A DNA stretch of 64,000 nt, taken from assembly GCF_000150955.2 (NCBI RefSeq), contig NC_011669.1, positions 945,667 to 1,009,666 of the forward strand. Reading direction: 5' to 3'. The notes beneath the pieces are model-generated. The model was given only the letters and a program-made list of their open reading frames with translations. It was not told where the DNA came from and did not search any database. Positions 21,414-32,611 of this stretch are shown piece by piece (position 1 is the stretch's first letter; every line of letters starts with the position of its first letter). Made by a program: the position numbers and the translations under genes. This DNA is from Phaeodactylum tricornutum CCAP 1055/1 (lineage: Eukaryota; Bacillariophyta; Bacillariophyceae; Surirellales; Neidiaceae).

Positions 21414-23234
21414 ATGACAGCCTTGACGGTCCGCGGAACGCAACAGTCCATTCCTCTTGACGAGGGGGACACTACTAGTCGCCCAGATCAGTCGCAGGTT
21501 AACCGCTGGCTAAGACGTGTCGGATGCGGTTGCATTGAGCGACTTTCTGACCACTGGCCTCGCTCGCATGGTATAATTTTTGGGATCATATTACCACTTT
21601 GGCTCCTTATTGGGCTCTCAGGAGCTTTTGGATATGGTCTATCGACGTCAGAAGCAGGTCCAGAGATCGCAGCAAATAATGATCAATTAGCATCGTTTGC
21701 GCGTGCACGAGTACTTTCATCGCTTATTTCAAAAATCGCAACGCATTCGCCAACTCTTTGTTTCAGAGTTTTTTTGGAAACCGAAGCATCAGATTATTTG
21801 ACCGAACAAATAAGCGTTATTGTGGTGGAAAATCAATCATCCGAAATTAGATTGATGAAGGCACTGGAGATTGAGACGATGTTTCTGTCTCCCTCAGCAA
21901 TGCCACTTTTCCCTGAAAAGTCAATTGTCAACGCATCTGAGACTTTAAGCTTTCTTGAACAATGCAGTGAGCAAATCCTGCCCAGAATCCAAGCTTTGTT
22001 TCAATCTCTTGCCACGGATTCTATTGGAGCTTTCGACGCCTTGACCTTTAACTGGAATCGATGTAACGACGCCCTTACTGAAGCCTTTCTCAACGTTTCA
22101 CAATCAGGTTTGAATCCTTTGTCCATCTCTGATACCTTTGCGTCTGATAATCAGAATTCTGACGGTTCTGAAAGTCAGGTAAGACATTTCCTGTGGATCC
22201 ACAGGCCAGATGTCTAAAATTGACTATCTCACACAAAGGTGCAAGTATGTTTAGTCTCGGATTTTTTGGAAGGCTTGGAATGCCGATCAACAGAGATTGT
22301 TCAACATTTATTTGATAGAGCAAAACTTGACCTTAAACAATAGTCCGCTCAGCGAAGTACTTCAAGCTCGTGTTAATGCTTTTGGAAAGTCTATTCACGG
22401 TGCATCTGGCGAGCTGGCTTGTCACGTGAATATTCCTGCCGCCGGTAAGAAAATTACAGAGCGTATAATGTAAGCGATGTCTTTTTATGGTTTCAGTTGA
22501 CACAATTTGTTGGCTCTTTGGCTGATATGCAGTGTGGTTCTGGTTTACGGTGATGGGTGAGTAAATTCCGAGTCTTACTCGTCATGCATTCCGCTGTGCT
22601 CACAAATTCGCTCATCTTTGCCTATTACCAAGCCACTATTGGGTATGGCAATCAGGCACCAGTCACTGCGGGAGGAAAGTCAATGGTTTTTACTCTTGGA
22701 TTTCTTAGCATCCTTTGCTTTGGTGGTATTCTCGGTTCTGCGGGATACATTGCGAATGCCATTTCTGACCATGCGCTGATAAGATTTCGGCTTCGATGGT
22801 TGACCACACCATGGAAAGCGTCTTTTATTTGGGCATCATTGTACTATATGTGGCTGTTTTTCATTGCTGTATACTTTCAAAGATGGCAAAACGAAAGGGT
22901 TGACGAGCTCGTAAGCCTCATGGACTCATATTGGCTGGCGTATATTTCTACGACAACAGTTGGGCTCGGCGATTTCTTTTTCCAGCCTGAGGGTCTGAGA
23001 GTATCGGACTTAGCTACTTTGCCACTGTTGTTCTTGTTTGGCTTTATTTTACTGGCCGGGTTCGTGGGGAAGTTCGCGGAAGCTGTTACAAGCCCTTTCA
23101 AGATGCTCGGCTCCTCGATTGTTGATAAATTAAAGGAGACAAACAAGTTTTGGGAGGACGCAAGCGAAGAAGAGGCGCCCGTTGGACCAGACCTGATTAA
23201 CAAGGCTGCTGAAGAGGCAAGCGAAGCCACATGA
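21414..23234 (+). CDS. Two-pore-domain K+ channel, paralogue B
   Basis: Four exons, 21414-22178, 22255-22444, 22533-22556 and 22633-23234, about 526 residues. The architecture is the same as paralogue A: first helix about 50-75 (IIFGIILPLWLLIG), a loop of about 240 residues, a tiny exon encoding WFWFTVM, pore 1 TIGYGN (328-333), pore 2 TTVGLGD followed by FFFQPEG, and a C-terminal helix. The FFNIYL/SPLSE part of exon 2 and the W-x-x-DQQR segment align with the WE-LDRQR segment of paralogue A, which supports the splice choices. Exon phases match those of A, but the intron in pore 1 lies three codons earlier. The C-terminal tail is rich in Glu and Ala. Role inferred: background or voltage-insensitive K+ conductance. 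The tandem position indicates origin by gene duplication, old enough for strong divergence outside the pores. Confidence 0.88.
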
Positions 23235-23911
23235 GATCAAAGAGGACACGGACGTGATTGTCCAGAAGAAATTGTCCGACACCTACTGGATATCGACTGC
23301 CAGCACGGCTATAAGGGGAAAATTAGGGTGAATGGTGTGAATCTCTTTTTTTTAAATCATTTTGACGTTTGACATTTTTCGGCGGACCAGGCTACTCCGT
23401 CGAGTACAAGACCGCCTTTGAAGGTCCCGAGCGTTGAACTCTTACAGTTCATGCCCTTTTTCTATTTATCCATCAAACCTTCGCGAAGCGTTTTGTGGTT
23501 GTTTGTGTCCTTCGAGTTATTGCTTACGAATAGGTAAATATCAACTGACATTAATGTAAGCGAGAGTACTTCGAAATACGCTTAAATTCTTTGAGCTCAC
23601 TTCACAACAGATAGACTTGTAGAGAGTACTCGGTAGGTGACGATAATTCTTATAAAAACAGTTTGTTCCGACGCTTATGGTCTGTCCTTCGCCGCATACT
23701 CCGCTGACAGCCAAACTGCCGTTATGAGTGTTCAGGAAATCCACTTTGACAGTGAATCATACATTGCGCGAGGGAGTGTAAACGAGCCAGAGCCGAGGCA
23801 ATCGGACCGTTTTCCTGGACACTTACGTTGGATATTTGCTTTGGTAAGAGCTCAAGAACTCGCCGGAAGAGTTGCAGTATCATTGTCTCGCAATTCTAAA
23901 AAAGGCTCAGC
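23235..23911. other. Intergenic, no gene recognised
   Basis: About 680 bp between paralogue B and CPSF1. An open frame of 107 codons (23637-23960) overlaps the CPSF1 start in another frame and has no recognisable features; it is treated as chance. The CPSF1 promoter should lie here. Confidence 0.4.
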
Positions 23912-26900
23912 ATGTCGGCTCCGGCATCCCGCGCGGTACATCCGTGTGTCTTGTCCGTAACGGAGGGCACCCGCGGAGTGGAATTCTCGACTTGGGCGCA
24001 TATCACTACCAACAGCGGCAGGAGCAATAAAGTATCGTCGTGCTTGCCTAACTTGGTTACGGCCTCCGCCAGTACCATTTCCGTGTATCGTATTGATGAA
24101 GATAACAACGGCAAGCTGTGGCTAGAGCACTCCTTCGGGAATCTAGCGGGGACGGTTGTTTTTCTGGGAACGTTGAAGGCAACTCAGCAAGCGGATGTTC
24201 CTGACGCGCTGCTCGTGGGATTTGCGGGACATGCCCGCTGGACCGTCCTACAAGTCCAACACGATCTCTTGCAGGCCACGTCTTTGTTGGATCTCACACC
24301 GATCCTGTCGGACTACAGTTACGGACAGGCATCGAATTGCTTGGCGGAACAAGACATGATCCTGACGTGCTTGGAATCGCGTCCTGGGAGGACGGTAGTA
24401 GGCTGCGTTTTGGGCGGTGGCGTCGCTGTAGCGGTCGTGGAAGTCGGCTACCAAAAAGCAGTGGCCGGATGGATCGCTGACGAACCCTACGTGTTACCTT
24501 TGGCAAATTTGTCCACTCAGCTCCCGCACCGAGCGAATCACCTTGGTAACAAAAGCTATACAAGCAACAGTAACAACACCCACCCAAATAGTGGAGAATC
24601 CATTGCAACAGGCTTTGGTGACATATTGTCGGCTGCATTTTTGTCGGGCTATCTTGAACCCGTTCTCGTTTTGTTACATTCCGACGTGGAAGGGCCTGTA
24701 TGGAGTGGACGCTTGGGCCGGGAACGTGGTGTGGCTGGGGCACCACCCTTGTTTGTTACGGCGCTTTCAATTAGTGTCGTGCACGGGCGGACAGCTGTCT
24801 TGTGGAGTCAAGTGGTGTCCGCTGACGCCACCAAGATTCTTAGCTTTGGAAAGACAGGGTGCTTAGTTGTTGGTGCGAACACACTTGTGATTTTGGAAAT
24901 CGGAAAAGTCCAGCAGGTGATTGCCATGAACGGATGGGCACGTTCCACTTGTCCAGCAGCCTTACAGACCGCCTTGCAAGCCAATCCTGTGGTCAAATTA
25001 GCAATTCAGCTAGATGGTTGTTGTGTGACCTGGCTCTCGGAACACTCTGCCATAATGGCGCTACGCACTGGACAGCTTTACGTGCTACAACGGACCGACG
25101 ACCGTTGGGCAGTCATGCCTCTGGGTCAAACGCTGGGAGCGGTAGGAGAAGTGGCCCACTTGGCCTCGTTGCCTATTGGTGGTCTGCGTTGGCTGGAAAA
25201 AATGAAAATGGATGAGAACAAGGCATCGGAGATGCAAATGGGTGTTTTGTTTGCCGGTAGTCGCACCGGGGACTCTCTGTTTCTTGGATACGCTTTGGAA
25301 ATCGTCACCATGCCATGGGCTGCCATCAAGTCGGAAGGGCAAACTTTTATCAATTTTGAAGGTAGCGAGCTTTCAAAAGTCGCAACGACGGCGCCGATAG
25401 CAAATGGTTTAGATCGAATTCTGCAGCTAGAAGAAGAGGCATTATATGGGACAGATAGAAGCACACCTTTACACATCGTACGGGATAGTGAGGAGGAGGA
25501 AACTGCCGACATCCCGTCGGACGCCAAACGATTGCGGCCGGTCGCATTTACTGTGGTTCGGACTATCGTGCCACTCGATGTCCTCGTCAACCTAGGGCCT
25601 CTGGGGCCTTCCTGCGAAGGGCCCATTTGTGCTCCGCCAAATTTCATGGTAAGCCAAGAAAAGGTCACGACCGCGATGGGGAAGAAAGAACCAGTATTCG
25701 GATCTCCCGCGTGTATCTATCCGTGCGGTTATGGCTCCAGTGGAGGGGTGGCAGTAGTCACCGTTCCTGGCCGAGACGACCGAATGATTCTAGCAGAAGA
25801 GGATTGCTTGAATGTCGATGCCATCTTTAGTCTTTCCACAGCAGGTATCATTCTGCTAGGTATGGGCGGCGGCGGAATCAAGGTTCTACGCCTAAAGCAT
25901 TCCAACGCATTGGAGGAAGTGGATGTCCAACAGTGGTGCCGAGGTTCGAAAGACAACACATCTGGTCCCTTTCCAAGTTGTGTCCAATTGTTCACCGCTA
26001 CTTTGCTACAAGCGACAGAGTTCAATGACCGCAGTTTTGCTTTACTCGTGTCCTCTCCGCTAGAAGACGGCGTAAGCTATTCCGTCGTCATACTTAACGA
26101 GGAGAACGGAAATCTATGCATCAAGTATCAGCATGTGATCGCATCGACTGACGACAAGATGTTATCGAGCACTCCTTTTGTGCATTCACCATCCGATGAA
26201 GCAGTAGCGTTTGGTTGTAATTGGTTGTCAGGGGATGCCTTCTCGTTTATTTTGGATGCAAATGGAAGATTTCGAGCATGCCAATTTGCAGGTCGCGCCG
26301 AGTCGCTTAACGAAGAGATGGACGTGGACAATGATGAAGAACGAGAATTCTACCGTTTTTATAGCAAGAAAAGGATTGTCGCTGTTGATGTTTTCCAAGC
26401 ACCAGGAAATATTTTCTCCTCGGCGTTCTTTCCTGACGAGAAACACGATGATGTGATTAACGGTGACGTACAGCAGCGAGCCAATGTTGTTGATTCTGAT
26501 GAAGATGAGCAGGAGTTGTACTGTAACCCTGGTGACCCAGGCAATTTTGTAGCATCTGGGCACATCGCTTCTTCGCAGCAGGACCTTCAGAATGAGGGAG
26601 ACGGGGGAAATCCCGCATTGTATATTGCTGTCTGCAGACAATCTGGGCAACTGGAGATTTATCTTGTGCCTTTAATCGACAATATACCTCGATGCTGCTG
26701 GAAATCGAGCGGCTGCGGACTCGGAGTATCCTCGCTGACTGGACAGAACGAATCAAAAGTGCCTTTGCCAAAGACCTACAAAGTTCATGCACGAGAAATC
26801 CGGTTCTTCGAATGTGGACCAATACCCTCGAAGACATTGGATACCGCGAAAAAAAACAGAAGCCTTTGCCTTGCTGTTGACTGTTCGTCTGGCGATCTAA

Positions 26901-29027
26901 GTGTATATCGACTAGCAATATCTCAGGACCATGGATTCCCGCCAAGATTTGAAAAATTTCGAATGAAATCGGTTTTTCGGCGAAGCCAGGAGCAGGCGAG
27001 ACATCGAACTAAGCTAATTCGGAAACGAATGGTGGTTGATGTTAACGATGGCACCGGTGGGTTTGTTTATAATCGACTATATCGATTTTCTGGTATTTCT
27101 GGTCAGGCCGGGATGTTTGCAGCAGTTCCAAGACCATTTTGGCTGTGTGCTGAAAGAGGAAAGCCTTCGATGCTTTTTCATAGAACCAGGCACGCCTCAC
27201 CGGCGGGTGGAAAACTGAGACCAGTGTCTGGATTCTGCTCAGCTGTTATTAACGATAAAAGTGGAAATGGAGGCTTTATCACCCTACATGAACGTGTTGG
27301 CCGGATCGGGAGTCAGCGACTAACCTTATTCCACGGCCTTGCCCCTGCGTTTGGTGCACATGGTCTGCTTCCCGGTGGAGGGATGTGCGTAGAAAAAATT
27401 TTATTTGGCATGACCGTTCGTCACATTCAATTTATCAACGATCCATTTGTCTCGACAAGTGAACATCCGTTGTACGCGTTGCTCGTTTCAAAGAAACTAG
27501 AAGTTGACCAAAGTGATCTGAACGACGATGGCCTCACAGCCCAAGAACGGAAAGAAACAGAGGAGGAGAAAGAAAATGCTAAAATAAAGCGACAGGTTGA
27601 GGCAGATTTGGGGGGCTTTGATTTAGAGAACGAATGGGTCGAAGAAATCGAAAGGGACGATTGTTTTGCAGTTGAGATGCAGCTAGGCGGGGCGCCTCCT
27701 ATCCCAAAAGAAGCTTTTGCCGTTTGGATTGTTGACGCAGCAAACAACTGGATGGTGGTAGATTCGTTCAAGCTTGACGAATATGAACATGGGATGACTC
27801 TGAGTATTATGGAGCTTACCGAATTCCCTGAAGAACCAGGTAGTAGCAATGATACTGATGTTTCCGGAGATGAGCTTTCCAAACGTATGTTCGTAGCTGT
27901 CGGCACGGGTGTTTTAGATCACAATGGAGAGGATGTTGCTTCTCGGGGTCGGGCTATTCTATTGGAACTCAAGCGCACAAACTCTTCAGCTAAGGCTGCA
28001 GGTAGACAGGTGGTTGAACTCTCCTTCTGCTATGAAAAGGAAATTTTCCACGGAGCAGTAACTAGTTTGGTTTGTTTGAGCTCGGAAGGAAAGAATCGAT
28101 TGTTAATCGGTGCTGGAGCGGACAGTAAGTTGTGTCAGTTGCTGAGTAAAACGGTTCTGCAATCTTCCTTCTCTCACACCTCTCGTTGAATCTTGGTTAA
28201 CAGTCAACGTGGAGCAATGGGGTAATGCGAAACTGACTCAGGTTGGCTTTTTCCGCGCCACTATGCAAGTGTTGCATACAATACCTTTCAAAAGCTTTCT
28301 TTTGTTGAGCGACGCGTACGATTCTCTTTATTTTTTAATCTGGAGGGAGTCTGATAAAAGTCTGACGCTGCTTGCCAAGGACTACGACCCGATTCCGGTC
28401 TATGCAGCTGGAGTTATGAGTCGAGGCCCGGCAATGACATTCCTTTGTCATGACGACCGTCAAAATCTGCAGTTTTTTCAATATGCTCCAGGTGAGGCAG
28501 CGGCGCGTGGAGGCAACAGGCTTGTATGTAGAGCCGACTATCATCTCGGGACACAGACCACGTCTTTTGCGTCGCATTTTTGTCGCTCTAGCTTAATGAT
28601 CCATAGCGCTACTCCTACAAGTACGTTGGCTGCTCTAAAACAACAGGATTCCTATTTTGGACGGAGCGAAGAGGATCAGCGACTAGGTGCATATTTCGGC
28701 ACAGCTGATGGTGGGATGGGAGCCGTGGTGCCCCTCAGTGAGCCAGTATATTGGAGACTGACGGCACTGCAGTCCATCGTCGCGAATGCCTTGGAGAGCG
28801 ATTGCGCTCTAGCCCCGCGAGCATGGAGACTGTATCGAAGAAGTACACGCCGCGGCGGCTGTCGCTCTAATGATCGAAAGAAAGGGGTGATAGATGGTGA
28901 CCTTGTTCTGCAGTATGCTGATCTTTCCATCAGTAAACAAGAGGATATTGCAAGCGCTATAGGATCTACCGTGGATCTAATTCTTGACAATCTTTTGGAG
29001 CTACAATGTGGAAGTTTGGTTTTGTGA
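23912..29027 (+). CDS. CPSF1: Cleavage and polyadenylation specificity factor subunit 1 (CPSF160)
   Basis: Exons 23912-28124 and 28204-29027 with a 79-bp phase-1 intron, about 1678 residues. CPSF160 is the triple-beta-propeller scaffold of the mPSF module, which recognises the AAUAAA signal together with WDR33 and CPSF30 in mRNA 3'-end formation. Seen: the N-terminal GVEFSTWAHI and LPNLVTASASTISVYRI (the CPSF160/DDB1/SF3B3 propeller start), an extended middle with acidic insertions (about 800-900 and 1190-1260), and the C-terminal CPSF_A segment with FKSFLLLSDAYDSLYFLIW. This is followed by RLVCRADYHLGTQTTSF, which parallels the animal RADFHVGAHVNTF and decides CPSF1 over DDB1 and SF3B3. It is about 230 residues longer than human CPSF160, mainly through low-complexity insertions. 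Nuclear location expected. Confidence 0.92.
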
Positions 29028-29099
29028 GCCAGCTCTTTACCGATAAATGGGCAAAATAAGGAGGTATATGGTATGATATATCTAGAGGAATTGATAATT

Positions 29100-29139
29100 A
29101 CAAAGGCCGCATAATCACTAATCCGGCCAAATCCTAGAT
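29100..29139 (+). repeat. Outer inverted repeat, left arm
   Basis: A 40-bp arm matching the reverse complement of 30980-31019 with two mismatches. The two arms are about 1.9 kb apart. Confidence 0.88.
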
Positions 29140-30428
29140 ATCCTTACTGACCAAGCTACGTAGCGAGTACTTTCCTGTGTATTAAGAGTAGTCTTGGTCA
29201 TATCTGAAGTAATTGTCAACGTTCTCGTACGTTTTTATTGACAGTGAGCCGTATCGGCATCGAAAAAATGTGTAAGAAAAAATTTGATAAATTTTCTGTT
29301 TGGTAGTACCCCGTGACATTGCCAATGTACTGTAGCTGATCCCAGACATTGAATGATTTGTCTGGCTCCGGAAATTGAATGTTGATGGCCAAAGGCGGCG
29401 TTTGGCGGGTTTGCGGTGGTTGTTGCTTTGGAGCTTTCGATTGCGCCTGCAGTCCCGACCGATTTTGTTCGCAATATCTTCTATCACAATGGACAAGCCA
29501 GAAGTCACAAAGGGATATGACAACAGCGACGGAGCTACCAAAGGCGTACTAACGGCCTTTCCGACGGCAATGACAGAGGTTGCAACGACGGTGAAGCCAA
29601 TGGCATACCCAATGCACTCAACAACGATACAATCAAAGGCTTTCACAACAACATAGTTGACGTTGCACTGAGAGGCACTCCGGAGGGCAAGGCACTGGGA
29701 CTACCCAAAGGTGATGCGGACTTTTGACTGGAAGGCAGTTAGAAAAGCATTAGCGAGAGGACACTAGAGGGGCTTGTGATGGAGAAACTAAGGGCAGACG
29801 CAATGGCGCATCCGTTGGACTGGTCAATGAAGTCTTGAGGGGCTTTCCAATAGAGGCAATGCCGGTATATAGGATACCAAGGGCAACAAGATCACAGCAA
29901 TGTATCGGATTGTGGGCGTCCTCTTGGTATCCACATTGCCACCCTTCCCGTCCGAAGAGCCATTGTTTGGCGCTAGGTCGAAGTTAGTAGCGTTCTCGGT
30001 GGATATATTTTTGACCTCAATACCAGTGTTTCACAGGAACATTCCCACCAGGGCGATTACTTTCTTTTTGTGCTCCCACCAGTGCTGTTTTGTATACACC
30101 TGTCAATGCAATACTACAATAATTCTCTATTTAAACAAGTATGAGTTTCTCAACCTTATTCCATTGTTTGCTTTTACATGCAAGATAGTTTGGCCTCAGA
30201 CTCAGCATATAACAATGCATGTTTAAGATAAATGAAATATCGTATTCCAGTGTTTGACTTTGCGCAAGTGTACTGTATATGCCCAGCCACTCGGTATGCC
30301 CTGTCTTCCTCCTCTGACCTTTGTTCTGGTGGTAAAAGATCTACGGCAAATTTTCCTAACAACGAAAACGATGGAATTGGCAGGTGTACTGACCTCAAGC
30401 AGTAATGACAAACGTGGTCTACTAGTAT

Positions 30429-30568
30429 TTATAATAGAGAAAATACGCCCAAGGGGATGGGAAAAGGTGAAAAACTCGCTAATGGGGACAGAACGTGTTC
30501 TCTCTAAGTAGCTTCATTTGGCGTCAGTATATTGTTAAATATCCAAACTATTAAAACTAAATGCCAAA
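30429..30568 (+). repeat. Inner inverted repeat, left arm
   Basis: About 140 bp nearly identical to the reverse complement of 30779-30918. Differences are few and cluster near the outer end of the arm. The spacer is about 210 bp, so the pair could fold into a long hairpin. Confidence 0.92.
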
Positions 30569-30778
30569 CCCAAATTAACCAAGAGGAAGGTCGTCGACCC
30601 GAAAAATTGCCAATAATCAAGGCCTTCTAACTAATCCTTGTTGTGGAGCCATTGCTAGAATATACTGTACAAACTTGTTTCGTTGGCGGTGGGAGATGGG
30701 TTGCCCTGAGATCTCTCATCGGACGCGCTGCGATATACCTATACATTTTCGGCAACGGTTGGCATCCGTGACAAATAT

Positions 30779-30918
30779 TTTGGCATTTAGTTTTAGTAGT
30801 TTGGATATTTAACAATATACTGACGCCAAATGAAGCTACTTAGAGAGAACACGTTCTGTCCCCATTAGCGAGTTTTTCACCTTTTCCCATCCCCTACAGC
30901 GTATTTTCTCTTTATAAT
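30779..30918 (-). repeat. Inner inverted repeat, right arm
   Basis: The partner of 30429-30568 in opposite orientation. High identity suggests that the pair is young or kept alike by gene conversion. Confidence 0.92.
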
Positions 30919-30979
30919 AATTAAGAGACGCTATTTAGGTAAGCACGCGCGACCCAGCTTTGCTCCTAACTGCTAGGAA

Positions 30980-31019
30980 ATCTCGGATTTGGCCGGATTA
31001 GTGATTTTGCGGCCTTTGT
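30980..31019 (-). repeat. Outer inverted repeat, right arm
   Basis: The partner of 29100-29139, 38 of 40 matches in inverted orientation. Similarity weakens beyond the arm on both sides. Confidence 0.88.
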
Positions 31020-31050
31020 GGAGACCGGAATAGTGAATTCCCTCATATGT

Positions 31051-32106
31051 ATACTTTCATTTCGTTTGACACACTACATGAAAGAAAGATTCTACACTTA
31101 TTGTGAGTAAACTACTATCAGAGATTGACTTCCACCTACACAGCTTGCATTCGTGGTTACTGTTACTGTTGAGTCGAATGCGTCGAATCTTCAAGCAAAC
31201 GCGTCACAAATTTGTGACCCCACCAAAGACCGTTTAGGAGGCATCAGTGGGTTGCGGTCTTTTTAGCCGTACAGACACTACACAAACTATGCTAGTGTGC
31301 CAGGCATTCAATGTTGGATTCAATTGTCTCTAAAGACTCCTTCATCTAGCATTGGGGGTATTTAGGTGGTCGCTCGAAAAACACGTTCGAAAAACACCAA
31401 CACCACGGAAACTATACTAGTGTGCCAGACATTCCAAGCCGGATCCAATAGTCTTTTTATAGTTTTATAACACGAATAAATTACTTCATAATATTAAAAT
31501 TACAAATCTCGTAAACGCTCCTTTCATCCCGTAAGGCCACTATTGTCCAATTGCCATCGTTGCATTTGCGTTCATCACACCGATCCGTTGTGAAAAGCGA
31601 AAGGAAAATTTGTGTCGATATTAATCACATCAACTCAGGAGCTTCCTCAATTCACAGTCAGGTAAATACAAGGTAAACAAACAAGCCGTCAAAGTTTCCC
31701 ACTTACCGACGAAAACGGAAAGACTGTTAAGTAACTTCTCACTCTACTTACTGTAAGACGAAGAGCGAGGCCCAGCTCCGACGACACGTCCCAGCTTCTG
31801 TCCCCTCGGACATGATGGTTTCGTTTTACTGTAGGGTTTTATTCATATTCTTTGTATCCGATGTCACCTACCACAGTCACTGTGATTAAAGTGATGACTG
31901 TGTGTGCACTTTACACGTTGATTATCAGAGGGGGATTTCGTATGGATCAATCGTGACCAAGATTCGCGATTGACGAAAAGTGCCTCTGAAGGAATCAAAC
32001 GAAAGTGTACACGATATGTTTCCATTTATGACCCTACATTACCTCGATAGTGAGCTCAAAAGATCGAAGAAAAAGTTTCGTGAGAAAAACGGCTTCAAGA
32101 ATTCTT
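31051..32106. other. Intergenic with a short imperfect direct repeat
   Basis: No credible gene. Two related segments of about 46 bp (31283-31329 and 31408-31453) lie in direct orientation with roughly 80 % identity, sharing the core CTAGTGTGCCAG. A short GTTCGAAAAACAC-type duplication lies between them at about 31370-31398. The right end of this stretch should hold the promoter of the small gene at 32107. Confidence 0.5.
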
Positions 32107-32448
32107 ATGGGACAAAAGCATAGTACCGGAACTAATATGTCTTCTCCAACGTTCTCCAACTCTGCCACGGACAAGGCGCATCTACAGGAGTTTGCTTTGA
32201 AAAAGCATCACGCTGGATGCACTGGTATGTTCTGGAGGTCCGATCCCACGAAGCAAAACAAGCTGGCATCCAACGATGATTGGCCACGGGATGGTGCGAC
32301 TTTGCGGGGTGAAGTGGTGGAAGTCAGTGGGCAGAAGTGGCTTCTGGTAAGCCACATTAAGCAATCGAACGGTGGGTGGAAGCACGCTCCGGTTGGAGCA
32401 GCAATGCCCTTCGAATACAACAATCATTACTATTTAGATGCGGTCTAA
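32107..32448 (+). CDS. Small basic protein, possible N-myristoylation, function unknown
   Basis: 113 residues from the first ATG of an open frame that extends 57 bp further upstream without another ATG. The start MGQKHS fits the N-myristoylation pattern (Gly2, Ser6), so attachment to a membrane is possible. The C-terminal 75 residues form a compact, Trp-rich unit (GMFWRSDPT, WPRDGATLRGEVVEV, QKWLLVSHIKQ, GGWKHAPVGAAMPFEY) that looks like a small beta-barrel of SH3 or KOW size. I do not recognise a named family. The domain looks well formed, and this favours a real gene. Neighbours give no functional hint. Confidence 0.6.
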   Translation: MGQKHSTGTNMSSPTFSNSATDKAHLQEFALKKHHAGCTGMFWRSDPTKQNKLASNDDWPRDGATLRGEVVEVSGQKWLLVSHIKQSNGGWKHAPVGAAMPFEYNNHYYLDAV

Positions 32449-32611
32449 CCCTTAAGTAGAGGACGTGTGCTCGCCATCTTCTCAGCTAATTAACATTGGA
32501 TCGCAATCAGTCGTAGTCGTTTTCTAGCCCGCAGAATAGTGTAAGATGATTCGTATCATGCTCAATGGAATAGTCTAGGTATCATAATTGCAACGCAACC
32601 AATGGTATATT

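Larger units (their letters stand above)
29057..31050. repeat. Fold-back-like element with nested inverted repeats
   Basis: A non-coding stretch of about 2 kb bounded by inverted repeats and containing a second, longer inverted repeat near its right end. The outer arms (29100-29139 and 30980-31019) match at 38 of 40 positions. The inner arms (about 30429-30568 and 30779-30918) are almost identical over about 140 bp. No transposase-like frame was found; the open frames inside (for example 29375-29656 and 29900-30226) resemble no protein I know. The layout suggests a non-autonomous DNA element (fold-back or MITE-like), or one such element inserted into another. Exact ends and target-site duplication were not resolved. 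Confidence 0.6.

Noticed and set aside
23637-23960. A 107-codon frame overlapping the CPSF1 start
   Set aside because: No recognisable motif. It overlaps the conserved start of CPSF1 in another frame and shows no splice partner.
29375-29656. Open frame inside the fold-back element as a possible transposase
   Set aside because: The product is short and Thr/Ala-rich without any acidic triad or DNA-binding motif.
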